A stretch of DNA of 64,000 bases from an uncultured Monoglobus sp. (GCA_947585115.1 CANPWW010000004.1:1-64000); one strand, 5' to 3'. Positions 39,517 to 49,099 are shown, counted from the first letter of the stretch. Numbers and translations are program-made. The notes: generated by a model not told the origin, from the sequence alone.

Positions 39517-41069
39517 CAATCCTTATCGCGGGGCTTATTATTTTTGTCATACTTCCACTTTCGGCTGATCTCGGGCTGCTTGATCTCGTCCTGCGGCATC
39601 AGCTCGGGCGGACGCTTTTCCTTTTTCCAGATCGGCTTTACCAGCACCGACTCGGAGCTGTGCCCGCCCGCCCTGTAGCGGCTGAGGAACGGCACCCCGA
39701 AGGTCGTGGTGGACGCGAGCAGGCTGAGCGTGGCTATGACTGCGGCCGTGAGACCCGGCAATCCGAAAAAGTACGCGGCGAAAATATATATGAATTTAAG
39801 CACGCTGAGCGAGCGCGACAGCGACAGCGTCGGAGTCGAAAAAGAGCCGATCCCTCCCAGCGAGACGATAATTATCAGCAGCGGGCTGACTATGCTTGCC
39901 TCGACCGCGGCTTGTCCCAAAATAAGACCGCCGATTATACCGAGCGTGCTGCCTATGGGATTCGGCACCCTGACCGACGCCTCTTTGATAAGCTCAAACG
40001 ACAGCTCCATAAGCAAAAGCTCGAGTATCAGAGGGAACGGAACCTTTTCGCGTGTGGCGGATATGGCTATCAGCAGATCTGTTGGCAGCACTTCCTGATG
40101 ATAGAGCATAACCGCGATAAACAGCGCGGACAGCAGCACAGAAACGGCCATGCCGAACAGACGCACCAGACGCATAAGATTCGCCTCGGGAACCCTGACA
40201 TAGTTGTCTTCGGTGGCCTCGATAAGATCCATTGTCGTGGTTGGCAATATGAGCGCGAACGGGCTGCCCTGCACCACAACGGCGACTTTTCCGTCCGCGA
40301 GCATAGCGGCAACTCTGTCGGGGCGCTCGGTCTTGAGCGTGCGCGTCATCGGGAAATATGTCGAGTCCTCGATCATCATCTCAACGTCGCTTGACGAAAA
40401 AATATACTCGGTGTCGATACCCTTCAGCCGCCGCGCAACCTCCGCCACAATATCGGGATTTGCTATATTGCGAAGATACATCACGGCACACGGGACCTTG
40501 TTGCTGTTGCCGACCGGTATGTTGACGGCTGTAGTATTCGGCGAGCGCAGTATCTTGCGCACAAGCGCAATATTTGTCATTATCGACTCCGAGAACGCCT
40601 CCTGGGGCCCGGCGAGGCTGACTTCCTGCGTCGGCGCGTCTACGCCTCGGTTATCCCAGCCCTTGACATCAGCAGAAAAGCAGCAGGCGCAGCCGTCAAT
40701 AAACACCGCGCAGTCGCCGAACGACACCTTTTGGCCCACCTCGTCGTAGTCGTTGAGTATCGAAAGCGGCGCCACCGAAATTATCCTCTCTGTCACAATC
40801 GCGCGGCGCCCGCGCTCGGGCGCGTCAAACTTATCGCAGGTCAAAAGCGAGCGCAAAATATCGCGGTTTAAGTAGTTCTGGTTCGTCATGCCGTCGTAGT
40901 ATATCAAAAAGCCGTCGGCCGTCTCGTTTTTGAACCCGATCTTAAACTCGCGCAGATTAAAATCCATGTTGTTGTCGGGGTCAAACATCTCTTTAATTAT
41001 TCTTTTGTTTTCGGATATTGACGCGTTGATCACTTGTATCACCGAATATATTTTTGCCTTCGCTCCCAT
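39516..41069 (-). CDS. GerA-family spore germination protein
   Basis: DGMTNQNYLNRDILRSL, DCAVFIDGCACCFSADVKGWDNRGVDAPTQEVSLAGPQEAFSE, VPNPIGSTLGIIGGLILGQAAVEA; start set at MGAKAKIYS. Confidence 0.92.
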   Translation of the reverse strand: MGAKAKIYSVIQVINASISENKRIIKEMFDPDNNMDFNLREFKIGFKNETADGFLIYYDGMTNQNYLNRDILRSLLTCDKFDAPERGRRAIVTERIISVAPLSILNDYDEVGQKVSFGDCAVFIDGCACCFSADVKGWDNRGVDAPTQEVSLAGPQEAFSESIMTNIALVRKILRSPNTTAVNIPVGNSNKVPCAVMYLRNIANPDIVAEVARRLKGIDTEYIFSSSDVEMMIEDSTYFPMTRTLKTERPDRVAAMLADGKVAVVVQGSPFALILPTTTMDLIEATEDNYVRVPEANLMRLVRLFGMAVSVLLSALFIAVMLYHQEVLPTDLLIAISATREKVPFPLILELLLMELSFELIKEASVRVPNPIGSTLGIIGGLILGQAAVEASIVSPLLIIIVSLGGIGSFSTPTLSLSRSLSVLKFIYIFAAYFFGLPGLTAAVIATLSLLASTTTFGVPFLSRYRAGGHSSESVLVKPIWKKEKRPPELMPQDEIKQPEISRKWKYDKNNKPRDKD

Positions 41070-41084
41070 AATTATACATTTAGG

Positions 41085-41113
41085 TTGACTAATCCAAAAG
41101 TTTTGTATATAAT
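41085..41113 (+). promoter_or_regulatory. Sigma-A promoter of flavodoxin-family gene
   Basis: TTGACT - 17 nt - TATAAT. Confidence 0.75.
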
Positions 41114-41151
41114 AAATATGTACAAAATTTGTTATTGAAAGGAAGATATAC

Positions 41152-41775
41152 ATGAAGGTTTTATTGATCAACGGAAGCCCCCACGCGAAGGGCTGCACAT
41201 ACACCGCGCTCACGATCGCGGCCGAAGAGCTCAACAAAAACGGCGTTGAGACCGAGATAATCCAGGTCGGCGCGAAACCTATCGTTGGCTGTATCGGCTG
41301 CGGCGCTTGCGCCAAGCTCGGCAAATGTCAATTCGACAGCGACCCGGTCAACGAGACCGCCGCGAAGTGCGCCGATGCCGACGGAATAATCATCGGAACG
41401 CCCGTGCATTACGCGGCGTCATCTGGCGCGATAAAGTCTTTCACCGACAGACTTTTCTACTCGGCGGGAAGCAAGCTTACATATAAGCCCGGCGCGGTTG
41501 TTGCCAGCTGCCGCAGAGGCGGCGCTTCGGCGGCTCTCGATCAGATGAGCAAGTATTTCACGATCAACCAGATGCCTGTTGTCAGCTCGAACTACTGGAA
41601 CATGGTCCACGGCAACACGCCCGACGAGGTAATGCAGGACGCCGAGGGCGTTCAGACAATGCGGCTGCTCGGCAGAAATATGGCATGGCTCCTCAAAGCG
41701 ATAGACGCCGCCAAGCAAAGCGGCATAAACCACACCGAACCAGAGCCGAAAGAAAAAACCAACTTTATCAGATAG
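41152..41775 (+). CDS. NADPH-dependent FMN reductase / flavodoxin family protein
   Basis: MKVLLINGSPHAKGCTYTAL, GCIGCGACAKLGKCQFD, GTPVHYAASSGAIKSFTDRLFY. Confidence 0.9.
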   Translation: MKVLLINGSPHAKGCTYTALTIAAEELNKNGVETEIIQVGAKPIVGCIGCGACAKLGKCQFDSDPVNETAAKCADADGIIIGTPVHYAASSGAIKSFTDRLFYSAGSKLTYKPGAVVASCRRGGASAALDQMSKYFTINQMPVVSSNYWNMVHGNTPDEVMQDAEGVQTMRLLGRNMAWLLKAIDAAKQSGINHTEPEPKEKTNFIR

Positions 41776-41790
41776 TAGCAACATATTGTC

Positions 41791-41815
41791 AAAGACCCGC
41801 AATCGGGTCTTTTTT
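41791..41815 (+). terminator. Rho-independent terminator
   Basis: AAAGACCC-gcaatc-GGGTCTTTTTT. Confidence 0.85.
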
Positions 41816-41824
41816 ATTTTATGC

Positions 41825-41853
41825 TTGACAAACAAATTCTTATAAAATATAAT
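41825..41853 (+). promoter_or_regulatory. Perfect consensus sigma-A promoter of the hydrolase/condensation operon
   Basis: TTGACA - 17 nt - TATAAT. Confidence 0.85.
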
Positions 41854-41933
41854 ATATATTAACAGATATTGTAAACAGTCGGATAATATCGAATGTTGTT
41901 GTATCTGTCAAATAATTCGGCAGTGGTGAAATT

Positions 41934-42872
41934 ATGTTATATATTTTTTTGGCAATTATTCTGATCGCTCTCGGTTTTATGATCGGGGCGGGAGTGCTGT
42001 TTATAAAAACCATACCGCGCAGCGGCAGCAGCGCGTCGGCGACAAAAATGTCGGGCGGCTCATGGGACAAGCACAGGGTTTTGCTTAAAGAGAGCCGCGA
42101 ATGGCTGGACGCGGCCAAGTGTGAGAATATGAGCATTTCGAGCTTTGACGGGATAAAGCTCGCGGGGTTTTACTATCCCGCAGCTAGACCGAACGGCTGT
42201 CTGATAGCGGCTTTTAACGGCTATCGCTCGGATTCGAGGAGCCAATTCAGCCATATAACGCGATACTTAAACGGGCTCGGCTTTGACGTTGCTTTGATCG
42301 ACGACAGGGCCCACGGCGAAAGCGGCGGAAAATATGTGGGCTTCGGAGCTCTCGACAGATATGACTGTCAAAAATGGGCCGAATATCTTGACGAAAAATT
42401 CGGCGGCAAACGAAAGATATACTTATACGGCGTTTCCATGGGAGCGGCGACAGTGCTGATGGTGAGCGGCCTGAAACTCCCCGATTCGGTCAAGGGCATC
42501 ATTGCCGACTGCGGCTACACATCGGCATACGATGTGTTCAAGCATGTTTTAAACAAATGGTACCACCTGCCGTCGTTTCCGCTATTGCAGATATCCAATC
42601 TATACTGCCGCGTTTTCGCGAAGTACGGCTACAAGGACGCGAGCTCGCTTGAGGCGGTCAAAAGCTCTGCCCTTCCTCTGCTCGTTATACACGGCGAGAA
42701 CGACACGTTTGTACCGTCTTATATGGCGCCCGAGATCTATGATGCGTCCGGCTCAAAATACAAAAAACTATTGATAATAAAAAACGCGGCTCACGCGGAA
42801 AGCTATTTTATCGACACCGAAAGCTACAGAAAAACCGTTGCGGAATTCATTGACAAGACAAAAAATTTATAA
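41934..42872 (+). CDS. Membrane-anchored alpha/beta hydrolase
   Basis: N-terminal TM helix; DDRAHGESGGKYVGFGALDRYD, YGVSMGAATVLM (GxSxG), IHGENDTFVP. Confidence 0.88.
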   Translation: MLYIFLAIILIALGFMIGAGVLFIKTIPRSGSSASATKMSGGSWDKHRVLLKESREWLDAAKCENMSISSFDGIKLAGFYYPAARPNGCLIAAFNGYRSDSRSQFSHITRYLNGLGFDVALIDDRAHGESGGKYVGFGALDRYDCQKWAEYLDEKFGGKRKIYLYGVSMGAATVLMVSGLKLPDSVKGIIADCGYTSAYDVFKHVLNKWYHLPSFPLLQISNLYCRVFAKYGYKDASSLEAVKSSALPLLVIHGENDTFVPSYMAPEIYDASGSKYKKLLIIKNAAHAESYFIDTESYRKTVAEFIDKTKNL

Positions 42873-42896
42873 TTTTAATAAGGCAAGGTGATTATT

Positions 42897-44294
42897 TTGG
42901 CTGAGAAAACAAAAACTTATCCCTTAACTCCGGCTCAAAAAATGCACTTTTACACACAGCTGCAATGCTCGGGACATCCCGAGGTACTCAACATAGGAAC
43001 AAGCATTTTTATGAACGGCGAAATGGATTTTGAGGCGCTGCGCGACGCGTTTCTGAAATCATACGACAGGTACGAGGCCGCGCATATAAGGTTCCGCAAG
43101 GACAAAAACGGCGATATATGCCAATATCTCTCGAGTGAGCCCATGAACGAGGCTGGATTTCTTGACTTCGCCGCATGGGGAAAAACCCAGGAGGAAGCCG
43201 AGACGGAGCTCAAGCGCCTGACGACAATACCGATGGAGCGCTTTGACTCCCAGATGTTCAGACTCTACTACGTGAGAATGCCCAATGGCTACACCGGCGT
43301 GTTCTTTTTGGTCGACCACATGGCGTGGGATTCGTCGTCTATCATCGTGTTTATAAGCGACGTTATCGAGATATACTGCAATGCTCTGTATGATACGCCG
43401 TACCCCAAGGACCTGCGCTCGTATATACAGTCTCTCGAAAAGGACTTAAAATACGCGGGCAGCAAAGCCGAGGAGCGCGACAGGCAGTTCTGGGAGGAGA
43501 CCGTGCTGTCGGACGAGCCGATATTCACCGATATTCTCGGCCCGTCAAGGCTGGACAACGCGCGCAAGGAAAGCGGCGATCCCGACAAACGCAGCGCGAA
43601 GGTCACGTCTCAGACCGTTGTGGCGGACATATGCAACTTCTCGCTCGAGGAGGAGCCTTCAAACAGACTGATGGAATACTGCAAACAAAAGAACGTTCCT
43701 ATGGTCTGTCTGCTGATCTCGGCGCTTCGTACTTATCTCTCAAAATTCAACAGATACGCGGAGGACATAAGCATAAAGACGACCGTGTCGCGGCGCGGCA
43801 CAGTGCTTGAGAAAAAGAGCGGCGGCACAAGGATACACTTCTTCCCGTTTAGAATGAAGTTCAGCAACAGCATAAAATATATCGACTCGATCAGAAAGAT
43901 ACAGGAGATGCAGAACAAAATCTTCAGGCACGCCAACTACGACCCGATAAAGCTTAACGGCGAGATCTGCAAGAGGTTCGGGAACCAGTCCGGAGAGAGC
44001 TACGATTCGGTTTCGCTCACGTATCAGCCCATGTCATTCCGCGAGAGCAACGACATGCTCAAGGACATAGATTATGAGGCCAAGTGGCTTTCAAACGGAG
44101 TCGCTGCGCAGCCGTACTATCTGACGGTCATGCATAACCCCGAGACCCGCGGTCTTGACTTTTTCTGGGAATATCAAAAAGGCGCGGTAACGCCCGAGCA
44201 GCTGGAGTACATCTACTATTACCTCTGCAAGATACTATTCGAGGTGATCGAGGATGACGAGCGCACCATCAACGAAATAATAGAAACGGTATAA
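42897..44294 (+). CDS. Stand-alone condensation (NRPS C-like) domain protein
   Basis: YPLTPAQKMHFY; degenerate HHxxxDG motif as VDHMAWDSS; TTG start at 42897 with AAGGTG upstream (GTG at 42888 is an alternative). Confidence 0.8.
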   Translation: MAEKTKTYPLTPAQKMHFYTQLQCSGHPEVLNIGTSIFMNGEMDFEALRDAFLKSYDRYEAAHIRFRKDKNGDICQYLSSEPMNEAGFLDFAAWGKTQEEAETELKRLTTIPMERFDSQMFRLYYVRMPNGYTGVFFLVDHMAWDSSSIIVFISDVIEIYCNALYDTPYPKDLRSYIQSLEKDLKYAGSKAEERDRQFWEETVLSDEPIFTDILGPSRLDNARKESGDPDKRSAKVTSQTVVADICNFSLEEEPSNRLMEYCKQKNVPMVCLLISALRTYLSKFNRYAEDISIKTTVSRRGTVLEKKSGGTRIHFFPFRMKFSNSIKYIDSIRKIQEMQNKIFRHANYDPIKLNGEICKRFGNQSGESYDSVSLTYQPMSFRESNDMLKDIDYEAKWLSNGVAAQPYYLTVMHNPETRGLDFFWEYQKGAVTPEQLEYIYYYLCKILFEVIEDDERTINEIIETV

Positions 44295-44319
44295 TTTTAT
44301 ATAAGAAAGGTTGATAGAA

Positions 44320-44547
44320 ATGTTTGACGAAATCAAAGAAATAATTCTGGAGTACACCGAAACGGAACCCGACGAGATCACAGAAGAATCAAAATTCATT
44401 GAGGACTTGGGCATGAACTCGTACAACATCATGTGCGCGGTCGGCGACCTTGAGGACGCTTTTGACATTGAGGTAAACGAGAGCGACGTCGCGGGCATGC
44501 GGACCCTGGGCGACGTTGTTGAGTACGTCAAGTCGAAGCAAGGCTGA
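44320..44547 (+). CDS. Acyl/peptidyl carrier protein
   Basis: 75 aa; FIEDLGMNSYNIMCAVGDLEDAFDIEV with candidate phosphopantetheine Ser. Confidence 0.88.
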   Translation: MFDEIKEIILEYTETEPDEITEESKFIEDLGMNSYNIMCAVGDLEDAFDIEVNESDVAGMRTLGDVVEYVKSKQG

Positions 44548-44561
44548 TTGGAGGGATAGTT

Positions 44562-46058
44562 TTGGACGGGATCAATTCGATAAAGGATATCGTGTACGAC
44601 GCCGCAGAAAAATACGGCGACAACCCCTATCTCAGATACAAATCGGGCAGAGAGATCATTGACAAGTCGTTTAACCGCACCAAAAGGGACAGCGACGCTT
44701 TCGGCGCCGCGCTGCTGAAAAAGTTCGGAGACAAGCCGGTCCATGTGGCGGTGATCGGCGGAACGAGCTATGAGTGGATAATCACATTCCTGGGAACCGC
44801 GATAAGCGGCAACGTTATAGTGCCTCTCGACAAGGAATCGGAAAGCATAGACGACATGATGCAGAGAGCGGACGTGAATGTTCTGGTATATGACGACGCA
44901 TTCAAAGAAAAGGCGCTGAGCGCCGCGGTCAAATGTCCTAAAATCGAGCTTACTCTCAACATGAGAGACGAGCTGTATAATTTTATAAAGACCTTTGACG
45001 GGAAAGCCCCGAACAAGGACATCGACTGCGACAATATGTGCGCCATTCTTTACACATCGGGAACCACCGGAAAGAGCAAGGGCGTTATGCTGACGCAAAG
45101 AAACATCGCCGACAACGCGACCTGCATTGACGCGGGCGAACAGCCCGGCGATCGCATGATGACCGTGCTGCCCATACACCACGCGTTTTGCTTCACCTGT
45201 GACATACTTCTCGGCATGCACGGCGGAATGTGCGTATGCGTCAACGACTCGATCATGAGGGTTGCGCGGAACCTGCTGCTGTTTAAGCCGCACATCATGC
45301 TGGCAGTGCCTATGATCTTCGCGTCAATGCTCAAGGGCGTTCAAGCGGCGGCAGAACAAAAGCCTGAAACACCCAAACCCGACATTGCCAAGGCCGCGTT
45401 CGGAGGCTGCCTCAGAACGCTGTACAGCGGCGGCGCGTATCTGAATCCCAACATCGTCACAGGATTTAACGAATTCGGCATAAAAGTGCTCCAAGGTTAC
45501 GGCATGAGCGAGTGCTCGCCAAGGATCAGCTTCAACTCAAAATTTGAGTCAAAGCCCAACTCGCTGGGAAAAGTGGTTCCCAACTGCGAGGCAAGGATCA
45601 AAGACGGAGAGATACAGGTGCGCGGCTCCAGCGTGATGCTCGGATATTACAAGGACGAGGAGCGGACCCGCGAGGCGTTCACCGAGGACGGCTGGCTCAG
45701 AACAGGCGATCTTGGAACTTTAGATGACGATAACTTCCTGTTCATGACGGGCAGGGCCAAAAATCTGATTATTCTGTCTAACGGTGAGAATGTTTCCGCC
45801 GAGGAGCTTGAGAACATGTTCGACGGATTTCCCGAGGTGGCGGAGATTGTAGTTTACGGAAATGACGACGTGATAACCGCGGAAATTTATCTTAACCCCG
45901 ACATGGATAAAGATGAGGCCAAACTCAGCACAGACAGAAAAATAACGGAAATAAACAGGGGTATCCCGATGTACAAGCGGATAAACGCGGTCGTATACCG
46001 AGACGAGCCGTTTCCCAAAACATCGTCGCACAAAATTATACGCCCGAACTTGAAGTAA
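44562..46058 (+). CDS. AMP-binding (acyl/aminoacyl-adenylate forming) ligase
   Basis: ILYTSGTTGKSKGVMLTQRN, GYGMSECSP, GWLRTGDLG, PKTSSHKIIR; TTG start behind GGAGGG. Confidence 0.92.
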   Translation: MDGINSIKDIVYDAAEKYGDNPYLRYKSGREIIDKSFNRTKRDSDAFGAALLKKFGDKPVHVAVIGGTSYEWIITFLGTAISGNVIVPLDKESESIDDMMQRADVNVLVYDDAFKEKALSAAVKCPKIELTLNMRDELYNFIKTFDGKAPNKDIDCDNMCAILYTSGTTGKSKGVMLTQRNIADNATCIDAGEQPGDRMMTVLPIHHAFCFTCDILLGMHGGMCVCVNDSIMRVARNLLLFKPHIMLAVPMIFASMLKGVQAAAEQKPETPKPDIAKAAFGGCLRTLYSGGAYLNPNIVTGFNEFGIKVLQGYGMSECSPRISFNSKFESKPNSLGKVVPNCEARIKDGEIQVRGSSVMLGYYKDEERTREAFTEDGWLRTGDLGTLDDDNFLFMTGRAKNLIILSNGENVSAEELENMFDGFPEVAEIVVYGNDDVITAEIYLNPDMDKDEAKLSTDRKITEINRGIPMYKRINAVVYRDEPFPKTSSHKIIRPNLK

Positions 46059-46076
46059 AAGTTAATATAATTTAGT

Positions 46077-46110
46077 AAGGCCCGCCCATTTAGGCGAGCC
46101 TTTATTTATT
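46077..46110. terminator. Terminator between convergent operons
   Basis: AAGGCCCGCC-cattta-GGCGAGCCTTTATTT. Confidence 0.65.
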
Positions 46111-46929
46111 AATTATTTTGCCGGCTGCGGCAAAAATCAGGAACACCGCTATATTCAGGACGACTACGGTGGCTCCGGTTGGAGTGGATGCGATATACGA
46201 TATAATCAAACCAACGACAAAACACAGGACCGACACGACCGCCGAGACGAATATCACCGACTTGAATTTTTTGCACACCCGCATGGCTGTGAGGGACGGA
46301 AAAATTATAAGGCTTGATATGAGCAGCGCGCCCATCATTCTCATTCCGAGCACTACCGTCACCGAGGTCAGCACGGCGATAAGCATGTTGTATGCCTTAA
46401 CATTTGTTCCGGTCGCCGCAGCGAAATTTTCATCAAAAGTCACGGCGAATATTTTGTTATAAAACACGATAAACAGAATAATGACAACAACCGAGAGTAC
46501 CGCGCTTAAAACAACGTCTTCTTTCGTCATCGCAAGGATGCTGCCGAACAGATAGCTGTTTATATCGGTGTTCATTCCGGTAGTCATCGACGCGGCCAAG
46601 ATTCCGACCGCCAGCGCGCCGGTTGAGATCATTGCTATCGCGCTGTCGCCTTTGATCTTGCTGCTCTCGCTTACTCTGAGCAGCAGAACGGCCGCGACGA
46701 TAACGACGGGCACCGTGAACTTCATGGGCGCGAAATTCAGAGCCGTGGCGAGCGCGATGGCGCCGAATCCCACATGGCTCAGTCCGTCGCCTATCATAGA
46801 ATATTTTTTGAGCACCAGACTGACGCCCAGAAGCGCGGCGCACAGCGAAACCAGCGCGCCCGCGATAAGTGCGCGGAGAATAAATGTGTATGAAAACATC
46901 ACGCTTATGTATTCAAACAAATCAGTCAT
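46102..46929 (-). CDS. znuB: Metal ABC transporter permease (ZnuB family)
   Basis: ALLGVSLVLKKYSMIGDGLSHVGFGAIALA, GALLISSLIIFPSLTAM. Confidence 0.9.
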   Translation of the reverse strand: MTDLFEYISVMFSYTFILRALIAGALVSLCAALLGVSLVLKKYSMIGDGLSHVGFGAIALATALNFAPMKFTVPVVIVAAVLLLRVSESSKIKGDSAIAMISTGALAVGILAASMTTGMNTDINSYLFGSILAMTKEDVVLSAVLSVVVIILFIVFYNKIFAVTFDENFAAATGTNVKAYNMLIAVLTSVTVVLGMRMMGALLISSLIIFPSLTAMRVCKKFKSVIFVSAVVSVLCFVVGLIISYIASTPTGATVVVLNIAVFLIFAAAGKIINK

Positions 46930-47629
46930 GCCTGTGCCCTCCGATAAATTCCGCGCCTATTTTTGATTTTTTATACTCGTCGACCGTGCCGTCAAACAAA
47001 ATTCCGCCGTCCATATGGATTATCCTGCCGGAATATTTGACCGCGCAGTGTATGTCGTGAGAGACCATAACTATCGTCATGCCGTTTTTGTGCATCTCGT
47101 TTATGATATTAAAAAACTCGGTCGTGACGACGGGATCAAGCCCGGTCACAGGCTCGTCGAGAAACAGTATTTTCTCGGCGGCGCACATGGCTCTCGCCAA
47201 AAGCGCGCGCTGCTGCTGACCGCCGCTGAGCTCGCGGAAGCATCTTTCTTTGAGATTTGTTATGCCCAGAAGTTCCATTTTGTCAAGCGCCTGCTTTTTG
47301 TCGGCTTTTGAGTAAAAAGGCATCAGTCCTCTTTTGGGGGCTCGTCCCGACAGGACAACCTCGAAAACCGAAGCGGGAAAGTCTTTCTGCACGGGCGTTT
47401 GCTGCGCCAGACAGCCGATCTCGGACTGCTTGAGGCCGTCGCCGTACACAACTCTGCCGCGCTCGGGATTTTTGATTCGGAGAAGCGCTTTAAGCAGCGT
47501 GCTTTTGCCGCTGCCGTTTCTGCCGATCACGCTCAGGTAATCGCCTTGATCAATCGAAAAACTGATGTCTTTGGCGACGGTCAATCCCTCGTAGCCTAAA
47601 GACACGTTCTCGCAAGTAATAAGCGCCAT
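46922..47629 (-). CDS. znuC: Metal ABC transporter ATP-binding protein (ZnuC family)
   Basis: GRNGSGKSTLLKALL, LSGGQQQRALLARAM, LFLDEPVTGLDP. Confidence 0.92.
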   Translation of the reverse strand: MALITCENVSLGYEGLTVAKDISFSIDQGDYLSVIGRNGSGKSTLLKALLRIKNPERGRVVYGDGLKQSEIGCLAQQTPVQKDFPASVFEVVLSGRAPKRGLMPFYSKADKKQALDKMELLGITNLKERCFRELSGGQQQRALLARAMCAAEKILFLDEPVTGLDPVVTTEFFNIINEMHKNGMTIVMVSHDIHCAVKYSGRIIHMDGGILFDGTVDEYKKSKIGAEFIGGHRHD

Positions 47630-47644
47630 ATTTTCAACTCCTTA

Positions 47645-47672
47645 TAAAAAGCTCCCCTGCTTTGCGGGGAGC
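47645..47672 (-). terminator. Intrinsic terminator directly upstream of znuC
   Basis: Minus strand GCTCCCC-gcaaagca-GGGGAGC-TTTTTAT. Confidence 0.85.
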
Positions 47673-47795
47673 AGACGGGACGCCATACAATTGTCCTCTT
47701 GCGCTAATGATTTGTGGCCTCGTTTATTTTTGCAATCGGAATACCTTAGTGGCACGAACCCGCTTCGCGGCTCCGGCCGCAGTCATCCCCAACAA
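47645..47795 (-). promoter_or_regulatory. Candidate structured leader RNA / attenuator upstream of znuC
   Basis: Hand-folded pairings on minus strand: GGGGA/UCCCC outer, GCGGC-cgga-GCCGC hairpin, GCGGG/CCCGU + GUGCCA/UGGCGU, CGAUUG/CAAUUG, terminator hairpin 17-40 nt from znuC ATG. Confidence 0.45.
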
Positions 47796-47809
47796 ATTAA
47801 ATTAAAACT

Positions 47810-49081
47810 TTAAGCCGTTTTTGATTTCGTTCTGTAAACTATCAGCGGAGCGGTCTTTTTTTCAACGCACTCCCGGGTTATGATAACCTTTTCGGCTCCG
47901 GCCGCCGAGGGTATCTCGTACATGATATCAAGCATAATATCCTCGACTACCGTCCTGAGTCCCCGGGCGCCCGTTTCGCGCGCCGCGGCTTTCTCGGCGA
48001 TCAGCTGCACCGCGTCCTCCTCAAACTCAAGTTCCACGCCGTCCATTTTAAGCAGCGCTTTGTACTGCTTTAAAAGAGCGTTTTTGGGCTCGCTGAATAT
48101 CTGCTTGAGCGCCTCAACATTCAAGGTGTCAAGCGTGGTGACGATCGGCAGTCTGCCGATCAGCTCGGGTATCAGACCGAACTTTATCAAATCATCGGGC
48201 GTGACCTGTTTAAGCATGTCGCCCCTGTTTCTGTCTTTCTTGCTTTCAACTTTGGCACCGAAGCCCAGCGTTTTGGACGCAACGCGGGATTCGATTATCT
48301 TGTCAAGCCCCTCAAAGGCGCCGCCGCAGATAAACAGAATATTTGTCGTGTCTATCTGAATGAAGTCCTGCTGCGGGTGCTTGCGTCCGCCGTTTGGCGG
48401 AACGTTGGCGACTGTTCCCTCAAGTATCTTGAGCAGCGTCTGCTGCACGCCCTCGCCGCTCACGTCGCGCGTGATGGACGGATTCTCGGACCTGCGCGAG
48501 ATCTTGTCAACCTCGTCGATATAGATAATGCCCTTCTCGGCAAGCTCAACATCATAGTTCGCGGCCTGTATCAGCTTTAGAAGAATGTTCTCAACATCCT
48601 CTCCTACATATCCCGCCTCGGTCAAAGAGGTGGCGTCCGCTATAACAAACGGAGCGTTAAGCCGCTTTGCCATTGTCTGAGCCAAAAACGTTTTGCCCGA
48701 GCCTGTCGGACCTATCATCAGTATGTTGCTCTTTTGAAGCTCCACATCGCCCGCCGAGCGGCCGGCTTCCTGTTCGATTCTTTTATAATGATTGTATATC
48801 GCGACCGAAAGTGCCTTTTTTGCCTCATCCTGCCCGATAATATACTCGTCAAGAAACGCGTGCAGTTCCTTCGGCTTGGGCAGCTCGCTGAGCTTTTCGA
48901 GCTCGATCGGGCCATCATCCATTTCCGGGCCCGCGAAATCAATATTTAAAATATCAATGCAAAGCTCAACGCACGCGTCGCAAATATTCGCGACCGGGCC
49001 GTGAACCATTTTGCGAACCTGAGATTCGGCTTTTCCGCAAAAGGCGCATCTTTCCTCGTTTTCCGATTTCTTACCTGCCAT
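47810..49081 (-). CDS. clpX: ATP-dependent Clp protease ATP-binding subunit ClpX
   Basis: Zn finger [11 protein letters not shown]...[31 protein letters not shown]. Confidence 0.96.
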   Translation of the reverse strand: MAGKKSENEERCAFCGKAESQVRKMVHGPVANICDACVELCIDILNIDFAGPEMDDGPIELEKLSELPKPKELHAFLDEYIIGQDEAKKALSVAIYNHYKRIEQEAGRSAGDVELQKSNILMIGPTGSGKTFLAQTMAKRLNAPFVIADATSLTEAGYVGEDVENILLKLIQAANYDVELAEKGIIYIDEVDKISRRSENPSITRDVSGEGVQQTLLKILEGTVANVPPNGGRKHPQQDFIQIDTTNILFICGGAFEGLDKIIESRVASKTLGFGAKVESKKDRNRGDMLKQVTPDDLIKFGLIPELIGRLPIVTTLDTLNVEALKQIFSEPKNALLKQYKALLKMDGVELEFEEDAVQLIAEKAAARETGARGLRTVVEDIMLDIMYEIPSAAGAEKVIITRECVEKKTAPLIVYRTKSKTA

Positions 49082-49099
49082 TTGTTACCTCCGGAATAA

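Noticed and set aside
39660-40394. 244-aa plus-strand ORF
   Set aside because: Antisense to the gerA-type gene, Arg/Gln-rich shadow ORF.
44235-45293. 352-aa minus-strand ORF
   Set aside because: Antisense to the AMP-ligase and carrier genes, no domain motifs.
47760-47790. GGTTCG-containing GC-rich segment as a tRNA fragment
   Set aside because: No acceptor or anticodon arms can be formed; treated as part of the znuC leader candidate.
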